Assembly: GCF_003412455.1 (NCBI RefSeq)
Contig: NZ_QTJU01000011.1
Location: 1 to 64,000, forward strand
Direction: 5' to 3'
DNA length: 64,000 bases
Origin: Deminuibacter soli
GTDB lineage: Bacteria > Bacteroidota > Bacteroidia > Chitinophagales > Chitinophagaceae
The position numbers were made by a program, and so were the translations under genes. Below, in pieces: positions 44,449-52,828 of this stretch. A model generated the notes under the pieces. It did not search any database. It was not told the origin of the DNA and saw nothing but the letters and a program-made list of their open reading frames with translations. The stretch's first letter is position 1. Every line of letters begins with the position of its first letter.

Positions 44449-45870
44449 TTACATTTTCTTACCCTTTTTATACCGGGCAATCAAATCTACCACCTGGTTG
44501 TTCTGTAAAGCCACCGGTTGCAGTTCCAGGAACTTTTTGAGCAGTTTGGGGGATGTTTCCAGTCCTTTTTCCAGCTGTAACAGGGCTTCTTTCGATTTGC
44601 CCATGCCAAACAGCGCGGCGCTGTAATAATAACTGAACACGGGTTTGCCTTCGGTAGCTTCCAGCGCGGCCAGACTTTGTTCTGCTGCTTCCTCATAAAA
44701 TTCGCCCTTGTACAGGCAACGGATTAATGATTCCCAGCCATTTACAAATTTTGGTTTGCTGCGCACCACCAGCCCGAAACACTGGATGGCTTCTTTTATT
44801 TTGCCCTGTTCCATTTTGCATTCGCCCATGGCCAGGTTGTATTCAGGCACATTGCGCTGCAGGCGCATGGCATTTTCCAGCTGTTTTACGGCATTTTCCC
44901 AGTGTTTCTCGTTAATGTAAGTCTGGGCAATTTTATAGTGCAGTTTACTGTCGTCCGGGTTCATGTGCGAAGCCTTGCGGTAGTGAAACCTGGCCTGTGC
45001 GTTGTTGCCCATGCGGTGGTAACAATGGCCGATGGCCTCGTAAATCACCTCTTCGGGGCGGGTAAGCTCCAGTACCTTTTCCAGCGCTTCAATGGCCTCC
45101 TTGTATTTGCGCAGGCGAATATAGGCATCGCCCATGTTGCGGTAGGCGTAGTCGAATTTCTCGTCAATCGCAATGGCGTACTGGTAAGCATCAATGGCTT
45201 TTTCGTACAGTTTGAGGCCCTGGAAGGCGGCAGCCAGGTTAAACCAGGCCAGCTCGTTGTACGGCAGGTCTTCGATTATTTTATGGTGCAGGCGGATGCT
45301 TTCTTCGTTGCGACCGGTAAAATCGGTCCAGAAACAGATTTTATACAGGGCCTCCTCATTGGAAGGTTCTTCTTCCAGTATCAGTTTCAGGCAGTCGAAC
45401 ACCTTGTCAAACTCTTCGTAATCGTCGTACACATCGGCCAGCTCAAACAGCAGGTCAATGCGTTCTTCCCCGTCAAACTGCAGCAGGGCTTCCTGTAACA
45501 GCTGAACGGCCTTCTCCTGCTGGTCGAGCGCCAGGTAGGCATCGGTTTTTAAAATAAAGAGGTTGATATCGGTGCTGTCGAACAGTTCGGCGTGCTCCAG
45601 CACATCCAGGGCATCCTGGTATTTGCGTGTGGCAATTAATAAATCGGCTTTTTTAATGAGTAACTGGGAGGAGTAAGGGAAGTAATGCAAGCCGGTTTCG
45701 GCTGCTTCCAGTGCGCTGGTTAAATCGTCACGGTCGTCAAAATAGTCGATGATACGCTCAAAGGCATCTTCTTCAAGAAAAGCGTGTCCCCGGCCCGATC
45801 GCAAATTCTCGTATTGTTTCAGCAACTCCTTCAATTCTTCTCTGTCTTCACGGAAGGGATTCTCTCTCAT
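44449..45870 (-). CDS. TPR-repeat protein
   Basis: The 473-residue product consists almost entirely of tetratricopeptide repeats. Many have the canonical pattern, such as AWFNLAAAFQGLKLYEKAID and DYAYRNMGDAYIRLRKYKEA followed by IEALEKVLEL. No signal peptide, membrane segment or enzyme domain is visible, so it is probably a cytosolic scaffold. The partner is unknown. Confidence 0.88.
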   Translation of the reverse strand: MRENPFREDREELKELLKQYENLRSGRGHAFLEEDAFERIIDYFDDRDDLTSALEAAETGLHYFPYSSQLLIKKADLLIATRKYQDALDVLEHAELFDSTDINLFILKTDAYLALDQQEKAVQLLQEALLQFDGEERIDLLFELADVYDDYEEFDKVFDCLKLILEEEPSNEEALYKICFWTDFTGRNEESIRLHHKIIEDLPYNELAWFNLAAAFQGLKLYEKAIDAYQYAIAIDEKFDYAYRNMGDAYIRLRKYKEAIEALEKVLELTRPEEVIYEAIGHCYHRMGNNAQARFHYRKASHMNPDDSKLHYKIAQTYINEKHWENAVKQLENAMRLQRNVPEYNLAMGECKMEQGKIKEAIQCFGLVVRSKPKFVNGWESLIRCLYKGEFYEEAAEQSLAALEATEGKPVFSYYYSAALFGMGKSKEALLQLEKGLETSPKLLKKFLELQPVALQNNQVVDLIARYKKGKKM

Positions 45871-45995
45871 AGTTCCTTAGGTTTATGTAAAGTAAATCAA
45901 ATCGCGCATATTTCCAATTCTGCCGTAACTTTTTCGTATTTTATCCGTTTTAACAAAATCAATAAAAAGTTGTTAAATATTTTAGAGAAAATCAC

Positions 45996-46003
45996 TAAAT
46001 TTG
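45996..46003 (+). promoter_or_regulatory. -7 box very close to the start of the small exported protein gene
   Basis: TAAATTTG matches TAnnTTTG. A TTG lies 23 bases upstream, a little further than usual. The box ends only about ten bases before the ATG, so the mRNA would have almost no leader. Confidence 0.5.
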
Positions 46004-46013
46004 CAGGTAGAAT

Positions 46014-46394
46014 ATGAAGCAAAAGCAACCATACCGGATTTTAATAACTGCTGTAATCGCGCTCCTGTGCGTTACAAAAGTTGCTGTTGCCTCATTTTCA
46101 GGCTCTTCTGATGATAGCAAAAATAAGGTGAGCCTAAAAAACCTGAACAAATATTCTAAAGTTTACAACATTCCTTCTCTCCGGACTGTAAGCGGCTTTC
46201 CTTTTAAAAGCATCCAGGATTTCGACAACCAGGGTGACAAACCAGAAACCATTACCCTCGCGCCTTCCTCACAGGAAGTTACCTCCTTCATGCGCGTTGA
46301 ACGCGGCAACACAACTTACGTATTTCCTTACAAATACAAAGTGAAAGTGCCACTGGCCAAATTTAAAACGCCTTCTACTCCGGCTTTTCGTTAG
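46014..46394 (+). CDS. Small exported protein of unknown function
   Basis: The 126-residue product has a signal peptide or N-terminal anchor (KQPYRILITAVIALLCVTKV, then AVASFSG). A basic and serine-rich mature part follows with no recognised domain. It ends with KFKTPSTPAFR. It is probably periplasmic or at the cell surface. A promoter box lies close upstream. No homologue can be named. Confidence 0.65.
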   Translation: MKQKQPYRILITAVIALLCVTKVAVASFSGSSDDSKNKVSLKNLNKYSKVYNIPSLRTVSGFPFKSIQDFDNQGDKPETITLAPSSQEVTSFMRVERGNTTYVFPYKYKVKVPLAKFKTPSTPAFR

Positions 46395-46441
46395 TACAAA
46401 CTTTCGTGGAAAATCTTTTCTGTTTGAAGTTTAAGGTTTAA

Positions 46442-46783
46442 CGTTTAACGTTGGGCTGTTTACCCTGCTTGTCCCCTCGCTCATAAGCTGTATTGTTTCA
46501 TTGTTCAAGAGTTCAAAAGTTCAATTTGGCGACGTTTGAACGTTTAACGTTGGGCTGTTTACCCTGCTTGTCCCTCCCTCACAAAGCTGTATTGTTTCAT
46601 TGTTCAAGAGTTCAAAAGTTCAATTTGGCGGCGTTTGAACGTTTAACGTTGGGCTGTATACCCTGCTTGTCCCCCTCGCTCACAAGCTGTATTGTTTCAT
46701 TGTTCAAGAGTTCAAAAGTTCAATTTGGCGACGTTTGAACGTTTAAAGATTAACGTTGGGCTGTTTTACCTCCCTTGTTCGTT
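46442..46783. repeat. Tandem array of a 99-base unit, about 3.4 copies
   Basis: Units start at 46442, 46541, 46640 and 46740 with CGTTTAACGTTGGGCTGTTT-type sequence (the last is partial). They carry CCCTGCTTGTCCC, a GCTGTATTGTTTCATTG segment, and GTTCAAGAGTTCAAAAGTTC. Copies differ by few bases. It is not a CRISPR array: the units are contiguous and no unique spacers separate short repeats. An open frame across it comes only from the repetition. Confidence 0.85.
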
Positions 46784-46802
46784 ATGCCATTCCGGGAACA
46801 CA

Positions 46803-46828
46803 AAAAAGCCTCCCCGAAAAGGAAGGCC
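46803..46828 (-). terminator. Terminator downstream of the GLPGLI-like gene
   Basis: On the minus strand GCCTTCC pairs with GGGAGGC (one wobble). Six T follow. It lies about 110 bases past the stop codon. Confidence 0.6.
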
Positions 46829-46938
46829 ACATAAATATCCTGCAGTACTTGAACCTTTTAAACTATGAAACAATTGAACTACAGTTCACCTGAAACATTA
46901 AACCTTCAAACGTGAAACGTTAAACGTTGAACGTTAAA

Positions 46939-47565
46939 CTACAAAATCCTATACCCCGACTTCGGCACTTCGAACTTCACTGCCGGTACCGGGTCAAGGT
47001 TCATGGATACGGCCACAAAACGGATCTTTTGTTTGTCTTTATCGCCCTGGGTTTCGTACTCCAGCACAAAGCCGGGGATGCCTTTAAACTGGTAATCGTT
47101 CTCGGCGATGGACGGCACAATGGCCGGCGCATAAAAAATATTCAGCACCGTACCGCTTTTTAAAGTGGCCACGGCTTTTTTACATTCATACCCCAGTATG
47201 GTTTTGGTTTCGCTGGTGAGCGAAACAGACATGCCATCGTATTTCTGGTTGAACTTTTTCCATTTATCCGCATCCAGGGTTGACATGTATTTCTGCCCGC
47301 CTATTTCGCGCAGTATTACCGCCGATCCCCTGAGTGCATTGTACAGGGTGGTTTGCGTAAACTCGGGGCTTTGCATATCAATGCGTACATCGCGGCCACG
47401 CAGGTAAACGGTTTTGGTGGTGCGGGTGTCTGTAGCACCATCGTCACCTACCGACACCTGAAAATGCACGGTACAATCGGCAACGGTTTTAGGGGCTTGC
47501 GCATACCCTGTCACCAGGCTTGCGCAAAACATTATTATGATGAATAGTCGATTGATTATAACCAT
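46939..47565 (-). CDS. GLPGLI-like / DUF4412-like exported protein
   Basis: The 208-residue product has a signal peptide (cut near VTGYAQA) and then a beta-rich body. Near residues 160-175 it has FKGIPGFVLEYE, which resembles the GLPGLI motif of a Bacteroidota protein family. The fit is partial, so DUF4412-type is the alternative. The function of such proteins is unknown. It probably acts in the periplasm. Confidence 0.65.
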   Translation of the reverse strand: MVIINRLFIIIMFCASLVTGYAQAPKTVADCTVHFQVSVGDDGATDTRTTKTVYLRGRDVRIDMQSPEFTQTTLYNALRGSAVILREIGGQKYMSTLDADKWKKFNQKYDGMSVSLTSETKTILGYECKKAVATLKSGTVLNIFYAPAIVPSIAENDYQFKGIPGFVLEYETQGDKDKQKIRFVAVSMNLDPVPAVKFEVPKSGYRIL

Positions 47566-47699
47566 TTAAAGCAGCATTTCGGGCTAAAAGTAAGGAAAAG
47601 ATGATTGCAAAATCCGGCACACCTGTTTTTCCGTTATTCATCCATTTTTCCAGTGAACGGGGAATGCCTGCAGGTTGCCGGTACAATCCATTGTTTTAT

Positions 47700-48554
47700 T
47701 CAGTGCGCCCAAGCCGGCAAAACCAGCTCGTTGTACAGCATAAAAGATACCTTATGCCGGTAATGCTGGTCGTTCACAGCATGCACCCACCTGATACCAT
47801 TGATGGAATTGGTTAAAAAAACCTCCGAAGCTTCACGCAGCACCTCCGGCTCCAGCCGGGTTTCCTGTGCCGGTATACCGGCCGCATGCATGGCCGCCAG
47901 CAGGTGCCTGCGCATTACCCCGCCCACACACCCCTCTGTAATGGCCGGGGTTTTTACGATCCCCTCGTGTACTACAAAAATATTGGCAATGGTGGCATCT
48001 GCCAGTCTGCCGCCGGTATTCAGCAGCAAGGCATCATTCAGCTGCTGCTGTTTGGCCCACAGGGCAGCCATTACATAACACAGGTAGTTATTGCTTTTTA
48101 CATGCGAAAAATCATCTGCAGCCTTGCGTGCGCGGGTGTACACCCCGGTTACCAGGCCGTTTTCGTTAAAACGCCCCGCTGCAGGCGGCAGCTCCCAGCT
48201 TTGGATTAATATATTCGGGTGCAGGTTCTCCGCATCGTACAAACCGCCGTCTCCCCTGAAAACCGTGATACGTATTCTCGCCGCACGCTGGTGCCTGTTT
48301 TTTTGTACCAGCCGCAGCACCTCTTCCTGTAGGCTTTCGGCCGTTAACAATGGCGGCTTTTGAAACAGCAGGGTATCCAGCGAGGCAAACAGCCGCTCCA
48401 TATGCAGCCGCCCCAACACCAACACCCCATTGAGCATTTTCATGGTTTCAAAAAAACCATCACCATAGCGAAAACTCCGGTTGTCTGCTGAAATACAAGC
48501 CGTTTCAGCCGGCAGTATTTTCCCGTTAAGCATCATGTAATGGCCTGTATCCAT
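47700..48554 (-). CDS. Class IV (PabC-like) PLP aminotransferase
   Basis: The 284-residue product is a fold-type-IV PLP enzyme. It has DNRSFRYGDGFFETMKMLNG at the start, the cofactor-lysine region FSHVKSNNYLCYVM, and a C-terminal EVFLTNSINGIRWVHAVN. The substrate could be aminodeoxychorismate (as in PabC), D-amino acids or branched-chain amino acids; the motifs do not decide. It is the second fold-type-IV enzyme in the window. Its start could also be seven codons in. Confidence 0.8.
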   Translation of the reverse strand: MDTGHYMMLNGKILPAETACISADNRSFRYGDGFFETMKMLNGVLVLGRLHMERLFASLDTLLFQKPPLLTAESLQEEVLRLVQKNRHQRAARIRITVFRGDGGLYDAENLHPNILIQSWELPPAAGRFNENGLVTGVYTRARKAADDFSHVKSNNYLCYVMAALWAKQQQLNDALLLNTGGRLADATIANIFVVHEGIVKTPAITEGCVGGVMRRHLLAAMHAAGIPAQETRLEPEVLREASEVFLTNSINGIRWVHAVNDQHYRHKVSFMLYNELVLPAWAH

Positions 48555-48864
48555 GATCCAAAGCTAAAGAAAAACAGCTGCAAGCGCATAGCTGCAAGCT
48601 TGTGGGGGCATACCGCCTGCGGCGGGCGTGGCGGCACACTTTAACCACGGCGCGAGACAGCTTCAGGTTGCGAGCTTGTTTGCAAAAAATCGCCTCCGGC
48701 AATAGTAAACATACCCGCTTAGATAGTCTCGACGTGTCGACTGTCGATGCTCGAAAATTGGACCCGCTTCAATCACTCACGACTGACGCCTCACGAGTAA
48801 TACCCGCTCCGGTCATCTTGACTGTCGCCTCTCGATTCTCGCTATCGCTGCTTATCTTGCTTCC
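48555..48864. repeat. Mosaic repeat spacer upstream of the Nif3 gene
   Basis: This gene-free spacer contains modules shared with other spacers. An AGCTGCAAGC-word block with GCCTGCGGC (48576-48630) resembles 63912-63957. A CGACAGTCGACACGTCGAGA-type module in reverse orientation (48711-48753) resembles 52453-52487 and 56811-56855. A CACTCACGACTGACGCCTC block (48774-48797) resembles 52375-52391. No gene or clear promoter is visible. Confidence 0.6.
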
Positions 48865-49962
48865 ATGAAAATTGCTGACATCATCAGGGAACTGGAAACG
48901 CTGGCCCCGCCGGCTTACCAGGAATCGTACGACAATGCCGGGCTGCTAACCGGGTCTGCCGGCTGGGAATGCACCGGCGCACTTTGCACACTCGATGTTA
49001 CCGAAGCCGTTGTAAACGAAGCTGTTCGCCGCGGCTGCAACCTTGTGGTGGCGCACCATCCCATTATTTTTAAGGGACTGAAAAAGATCACCGGCAGAAA
49101 TTACGTGGAGCAAACCATTATTGCCGCTATCAAAGCCGATGTGGCCATCTACGCCATTCATACCAATCTCGATAATGTACTGCATGGCGTAAATGCCCGT
49201 ATTGCTGATAAAATAGGGCTTATCAACCGCCGCATCCTGGTGCCGAAGGAAGGCACCCTGTTAAAATTGTACACTTTTGTACCGGTAGCCCATGCCGAAC
49301 AGGTGAAAAATGCACTGTTCAAAGCCGGGGGCGGACAAATTGGCCAGTACAGCGAATGCAGCTTTTCTGCCGAAGGCGATGGTACTTTTAAGGCAGGCGA
49401 AGGCACCCACCCCTTTGTGGGTGAACAGGGCCAGCGCCATACCGAGCGAGAGCTGAAACTGGAACTGGTGTTCCCGGCGGTGTTGCAGCAACCCATTATA
49501 CAGGCCCTGCTCACCGCACACCCCTACGAAGAAGTGGCCTATGATATTGTGGCGCTTAACAATGATTACCAGCAGATTGGCAGCGGCCTTATTGGCGAAC
49601 TGCCTGTCGTAAGCACCGAAACCGGGCTGTTGCAGCAGCTGAAACAGGCATTTGGTCTGCAGGTGATACGCCATACCCCCTTACTGGGCACCCCGGTATT
49701 AAAAGTAGCCCTGTGCGGCGGGGCCGGCAGCTTTTTAACAGGCGCGGCACTGGCAGCAGGTGCGCAGGTATACGTTACAGCTGATGTTAAGTACCATGAA
49801 TTTTTTGATGCCAACAGCCGGTTGGTAATTGCAGATATCGGGCATTGGGAAAGCGAACAATTTACCATAGATTTACTGTTTGACATTTTGCTGGCAAAAT
49901 TCCCTACCTTTGCCGTCCTTAAATCCGAAATTGCCACTAACCCTGTCCACTATTTCGTATAG
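48865..49962 (+). CDS. Nif3-like dinuclear metal centre protein
   Basis: The 365-residue product has the Nif3 (NGG1-interacting factor 3) layout. The N-terminal half carries the metal ligands in VVAHHPIIFKGL (histidines 64 and 65), and the C-terminal half carries GHWESEQFTIDLL. An inserted domain of about 110 residues (residues 130-245, with YTFVPVAHAEQVKNALFKAG and AHPYEEVAYDIVAL) is the PII-like insert of longer bacterial members. The enzymatic role is not settled. It precedes the zinc-ribbon protein gene, a frequent neighbour. Confidence 0.92.
   Translation: MKIADIIRELETLAPPAYQESYDNAGLLTGSAGWECTGALCTLDVTEAVVNEAVRRGCNLVVAHHPIIFKGLKKITGRNYVEQTIIAAIKADVAIYAIHTNLDNVLHGVNARIADKIGLINRRILVPKEGTLLKLYTFVPVAHAEQVKNALFKAGGGQIGQYSECSFSAEGDGTFKAGEGTHPFVGEQGQRHTERELKLELVFPAVLQQPIIQALLTAHPYEEVAYDIVALNNDYQQIGSGLIGELPVVSTETGLLQQLKQAFGLQVIRHTPLLGTPVLKVALCGGAGSFLTGAALAAGAQVYVTADVKYHEFFDANSRLVIADIGHWESEQFTIDLLFDILLAKFPTFAVLKSEIATNPVHYFV
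49905..49912 (+). promoter_or_regulatory. Possible -7 box for the zinc-ribbon gene, inside the Nif3 frame
   Basis: TACCTTTG followed by GCCG lies near the end of the Nif3 gene, about 140 bases upstream of the next start. This is the same box and context as at rpsL and fusA. It may be coincidental because it is coding sequence. Confidence 0.3.
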
Positions 49963-50050
49963 GTGCTCCTGGCAATCAAACAGATAATTCAGGTGGCTGC
50001 ATATGCAAGCGCCATCCTGTAACTTGAAACCTGAAACTTGAAACATATAT

Positions 50051-50806
50051 ATGGCTACCGTTAAAGACTTTTCTGTAGAAGAAAAACTCTCAGCCCTTGT
50101 TAGGTTGCAGAAAATAGACAGCAAACTGGACGAAATCCAGATTTTGAAGGGAGAGCTTCCAATGGAAGTGAGTGACCTGGAAGATGAGATTGCTGGTTTA
50201 AACAGCCGTAGAACGCGTATTGAGGAAGAGATCAATGGTATTACTGAGTTCATTGAACAAAAGAAAAATGCCATTAAAGATGCGGATGCACTGGTTAAGA
50301 AATACGAGAAACAAAGCCAGGCCGTAAAAAACAACCGCGAGTTTGAAGCCATCAACAAAGAAATTGAGATGCAGCAGCTCGAAGGTAAACTGGCCGAAAA
50401 ACATATCCGCGACGCAAACGAAGAACTGGCCGATAAAGCCAAGGCCCTGGAGTATGCTAAAAAACAGATCGCTTCCAAAGAAAGCGTACTGACGCACAAG
50501 AAAGGTGAACTGCAGAAAATTATTGCAGACACGGAGAAAGAAGAAAACCATTTCAACGATCTCGCTGCCGAAGCACGCAAGGCTATGGATGAGCGCCTGC
50601 AATATTCGTACGACCGTATCCGCAAAAGCTACCGTAACGGCCTCGCTGTAGTGCCTGTTGAAAGGGATGCCTGCGGTGGTTGCTTCAATGCAATTCCTCC
50701 TCAGAAACAGAGCGAAATCCGCCAGCGCAAAAAAGTAATGGTTTGCGAAAACTGCGGACGTATCCTCGTTGACGACGAGCTGAACAACGCAATTGAAATC
50801 AAATAA
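50051..50806 (+). CDS. Coiled-coil protein with C-terminal C4 zinc ribbon
   Basis: The 251-residue product is a long coiled coil (about residues 10-175, rich in E, K, L and A heptads). A zinc-ribbon end follows with CGGCFN and CENCGR. This layout is that of the CT398/YbgI-neighbour type of zinc-ribbon proteins, whose role is poorly known. It follows the Nif3 gene with a spacer of about 90 bases that contains the words ACTTGAAACCTGAAACTTGA. A terminator follows. Confidence 0.9.
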   Translation: MATVKDFSVEEKLSALVRLQKIDSKLDEIQILKGELPMEVSDLEDEIAGLNSRRTRIEEEINGITEFIEQKKNAIKDADALVKKYEKQSQAVKNNREFEAINKEIEMQQLEGKLAEKHIRDANEELADKAKALEYAKKQIASKESVLTHKKGELQKIIADTEKEENHFNDLAAEARKAMDERLQYSYDRIRKSYRNGLAVVPVERDACGGCFNAIPPQKQSEIRQRKKVMVCENCGRILVDDELNNAIEIK

Positions 50807-50825
50807 TCATTGATAAAATTCCTTC

Positions 50826-50856
50826 AAAGGGTGCTGTAATACAGTGCCCTTTTTTA
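50826..50856 (+). terminator. Terminator of the Nif3/zinc-ribbon unit
   Basis: AAAGGGTGCTGTA and TACAGTGCCCTTT form a long stem with two wobbles and a tiny loop. A T run follows. It starts about 20 bases past the zinc-ribbon stop. Confidence 0.85.
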
Positions 50857-50866
50857 TTTTCGGCCT

Positions 50867-52366
50867 ATGAATCAACAGCTGACCAGGATTTTGTGCGTGC
50901 TGCTGCTTTTCTGCTCCCCGCTGTATAGCCTGGCAGAGAAAGTATTCGACTTTAACAGCACCTGCCAGAAAGCGTATAATGAAGTCACCAGTCTTAAACT
51001 GTCCGCAGCGCAATCCACCATCACCGAAGCGCGCCGCCAGAACCCCGATAACCTCATCCCCGATTTCCTCGAAAACTATATCGACTTTTTCGAGTTGTTT
51101 TTTAATGAAGATCCCACCCAGTACGAACAACGCAAACCCCATTTCGATACCAGGCTCGATAAACTGGCCGAAGGGCCCGACAGCTCCCCCTACTACCGCT
51201 ATTGCCGCGCCATTGTTACCTTACAAAAGGCAGCAGTAGCCATCAAGTTCGGCGAACGCTGGAGCGCAGGCTGGGACTTCAGGCGTGGTTTCTCGCTCAT
51301 TAAAGACAACCGCAAGGCATTTCCCTCCTTTGCCCCCAACGATCTTATTTATGGCCCCCTGCAGGTAGCCGTAGGCACTATTCCCAACGGGTACAAATGG
51401 CTCGCCAGCCTGTTTGGTATGAAGGGCTCCATTAAAGACGGCATGCAGATTTTCCGCAGCTTCCTCAACAGCAACGATCCGCAGGCCAAACAGTTTCTAA
51501 ACGAAGCCCAGTTTTACTACTGCTACCTGGTGTTTTACATCGAGAACAAACCCGACGAGGTGTTACAATATATCGCCGGCAACAAACTTGATGTGGTAAA
51601 CAACCACCTGTTTGCCTACATGGCCGCCAACCTGGGCATCAACAACAAAAGAAATGAATACGGCAAACAGGTAATCCTGTTCCGCAACCCCTCAGCCGAA
51701 TACATGGCCACCTCCGTATGGGATTTTGAACTGGGCTACGCACGCATGCGCCACCTGGAACTGCCCGATGCCATTCGCTCGTTTGAAAGATTCCTCACCC
51801 ATTTCAAGGGCCGCTTTTATGTGAAAGATGTATACCAGAAATTAAGCTGGTGTTACTACCTGCAGGGCAATACCGCAGCTGCAGAAAACGCCCGTGCACT
51901 GATCCTGAAAAAAGGCGCTACCGATACCGATGCCGACAAACAGGCGCAGCGCGAAGCCAAAAACAATACCTGGCCCAATGCCCTGTTGCTGAAAGCCCGC
52001 CTGCTGAGCGATGGCGGTTACAACAAAGAAGCGCTGGCCATACTGGAAGGTAAAAACACCGAATACTTCGCCAAACCCGAAGAGCAACTCGAATTCGCTT
52101 ACCGCCTCGCCCGCATTTACGACGATATGGGTCATGATGCAGCCGCCATACAAGCCTACCTGGCAGCCATTAAACTCGGCGAACACCGCCCCGAATACTT
52201 CGCCGCCCGCGCCGCCCTGCAACTGGGCTATATGTACGAGCGCCAGGGCAAAAAAGCCATGGCCATGGCTTTTTACCAGCAATGCCTGGACATGGATGAC
52301 CACGAATACAAAGATTCCCTCGACCAGAAAGCCAAGGCAGGCATTGCGCGGTGCAAGGGGCAATGA
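50867..52366 (+). CDS. Exported TPR-repeat protein
   Basis: The 499-residue product begins with a signal-like segment (MNQQLTRILCVLLLFCSPLY followed by SLAE). Helical repeats follow, with clear TPR units in the C-terminal half (such as YRLARIYDDMGHDAAAIQAY and AALQLGYMYERQGKKAMAMA). No enzyme domain is visible. It is likely a periplasmic or envelope scaffold of unknown partners. Confidence 0.83.
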   Translation: MNQQLTRILCVLLLFCSPLYSLAEKVFDFNSTCQKAYNEVTSLKLSAAQSTITEARRQNPDNLIPDFLENYIDFFELFFNEDPTQYEQRKPHFDTRLDKLAEGPDSSPYYRYCRAIVTLQKAAVAIKFGERWSAGWDFRRGFSLIKDNRKAFPSFAPNDLIYGPLQVAVGTIPNGYKWLASLFGMKGSIKDGMQIFRSFLNSNDPQAKQFLNEAQFYYCYLVFYIENKPDEVLQYIAGNKLDVVNNHLFAYMAANLGINNKRNEYGKQVILFRNPSAEYMATSVWDFELGYARMRHLELPDAIRSFERFLTHFKGRFYVKDVYQKLSWCYYLQGNTAAAENARALILKKGATDTDADKQAQREAKNNTWPNALLLKARLLSDGGYNKEALAILEGKNTEYFAKPEEQLEFAYRLARIYDDMGHDAAAIQAYLAAIKLGEHRPEYFAARAALQLGYMYERQGKKAMAMAFYQQCLDMDDHEYKDSLDQKAKAGIARCKGQ

Positions 52367-52524
52367 CGCCGTGAATAGTCAGTCGTGAGTAACAAAAGCC
52401 GGTGAATAGTGAATAGGCAATAGTGAATAAACTTAGCGGGTACTATTTCGATCATCGGGACATCGACACATCGAGACTATTTAAGCGAGCCGTTGATGGA
52501 AGCGGATCTTATTGCTGCTGGCCG

Positions 52525-52544
52525 TGCCGGTGTTCTCATCGGCA
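52525..52544. repeat. Tetraloop hairpin repeat
   Basis: TGCCGGTG pairs with CATCGGCA (one G-T wobble) around the loop TTCT. It is a member of the family with a pyrimidine-rich loop and variable stem. Confidence 0.7.
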
Positions 52545-52561
52545 TGATGTGGCTTCACCAG

Positions 52562-52585
52562 GTTGGCTGTGGGGACACAGCCAAC
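52562..52585. repeat. Tetraloop hairpin repeat
   Basis: GTTGGCTGTG pairs with CACAGCCAAC over ten bases. The loop is GGGA, or TCCC on the other strand. It is a reverse-oriented member of the family. Confidence 0.75.
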
Positions 52586-52634
52586 GGCAGCAAACTCGTC
52601 CGCGCTGCGCAAGCAGCCGCGGACATAATACGCC

Positions 52635-52658
52635 GTTGCCGGTGTCCTCACCGGCAAC
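52635..52658. repeat. Tetraloop hairpin repeat
   Basis: GTTGCCGGTG pairs perfectly with CACCGGCAAC around the loop TCCT. It is the best example of the family consensus. Confidence 0.8.
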
Positions 52659-52828
52659 TAACTCCGCTCCGGTAAAAAATCTTCGCCCTGGTCATTCACA
52701 ATTGCCTATTACTATTCACCCATGATCCCTTCACACCGGCTTTCCATTTTCACATTACCACACTTTCAAATTTTCAAATTAGCATCGCGCGAATGCGCGA
52801 TGCTTTATATTTGGCCACTGAAATTGTT

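Larger units (their letters stand above)
46420..46941. repeat. Spacer bounded by TTTAACGTT word arms
   Basis: A left arm (TTTGAAGTTTAAGGTTTAAC and CGTTTAACGTT) and a right arm (CCTTCAAACGTGAAACGTTA and AACGTTGAACGTTAAAC) are built of the same word in opposite orientation. Between them is a tandem array of a 99-base unit. A convergent pair of genes flanks it. Confidence 0.6.
52367..52792. repeat. Mosaic repeat spacer between the TPR gene and recN
   Basis: Inverted arms flank the middle: GGTGAATAGTGAATAGGCAA (52401-52428) and its complement (52694-52720), which differ by one insertion and one base. Inside are a CGACACATCGAGACTATTTA-type module (52453-52487), three tetraloop hairpins and the block CTCCGCTCCGGTAAAA. 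After the right arm come TTTGAAAAT-type words. Open frames across it are due to the repeats. No gene is supported. Confidence 0.7.

Noticed and set aside
46493-46738. Plus-strand frame of 81 codons within the tandem array
   Set aside because: The frame arises because the unit is 99 bases, a multiple of three. The protein is only the repeat translated and has no family.
46442-46783. CRISPR array at the tandem repeat
   Set aside because: The units are 99 bases and contiguous with no short repeat and unique spacer, and no cas gene is near.
52423-52725. Plus-strand open frames in the mosaic spacer before recN
   Set aside because: They consist of the hairpin and arm repeats, lack a start signal, and have no recognisable protein pattern.
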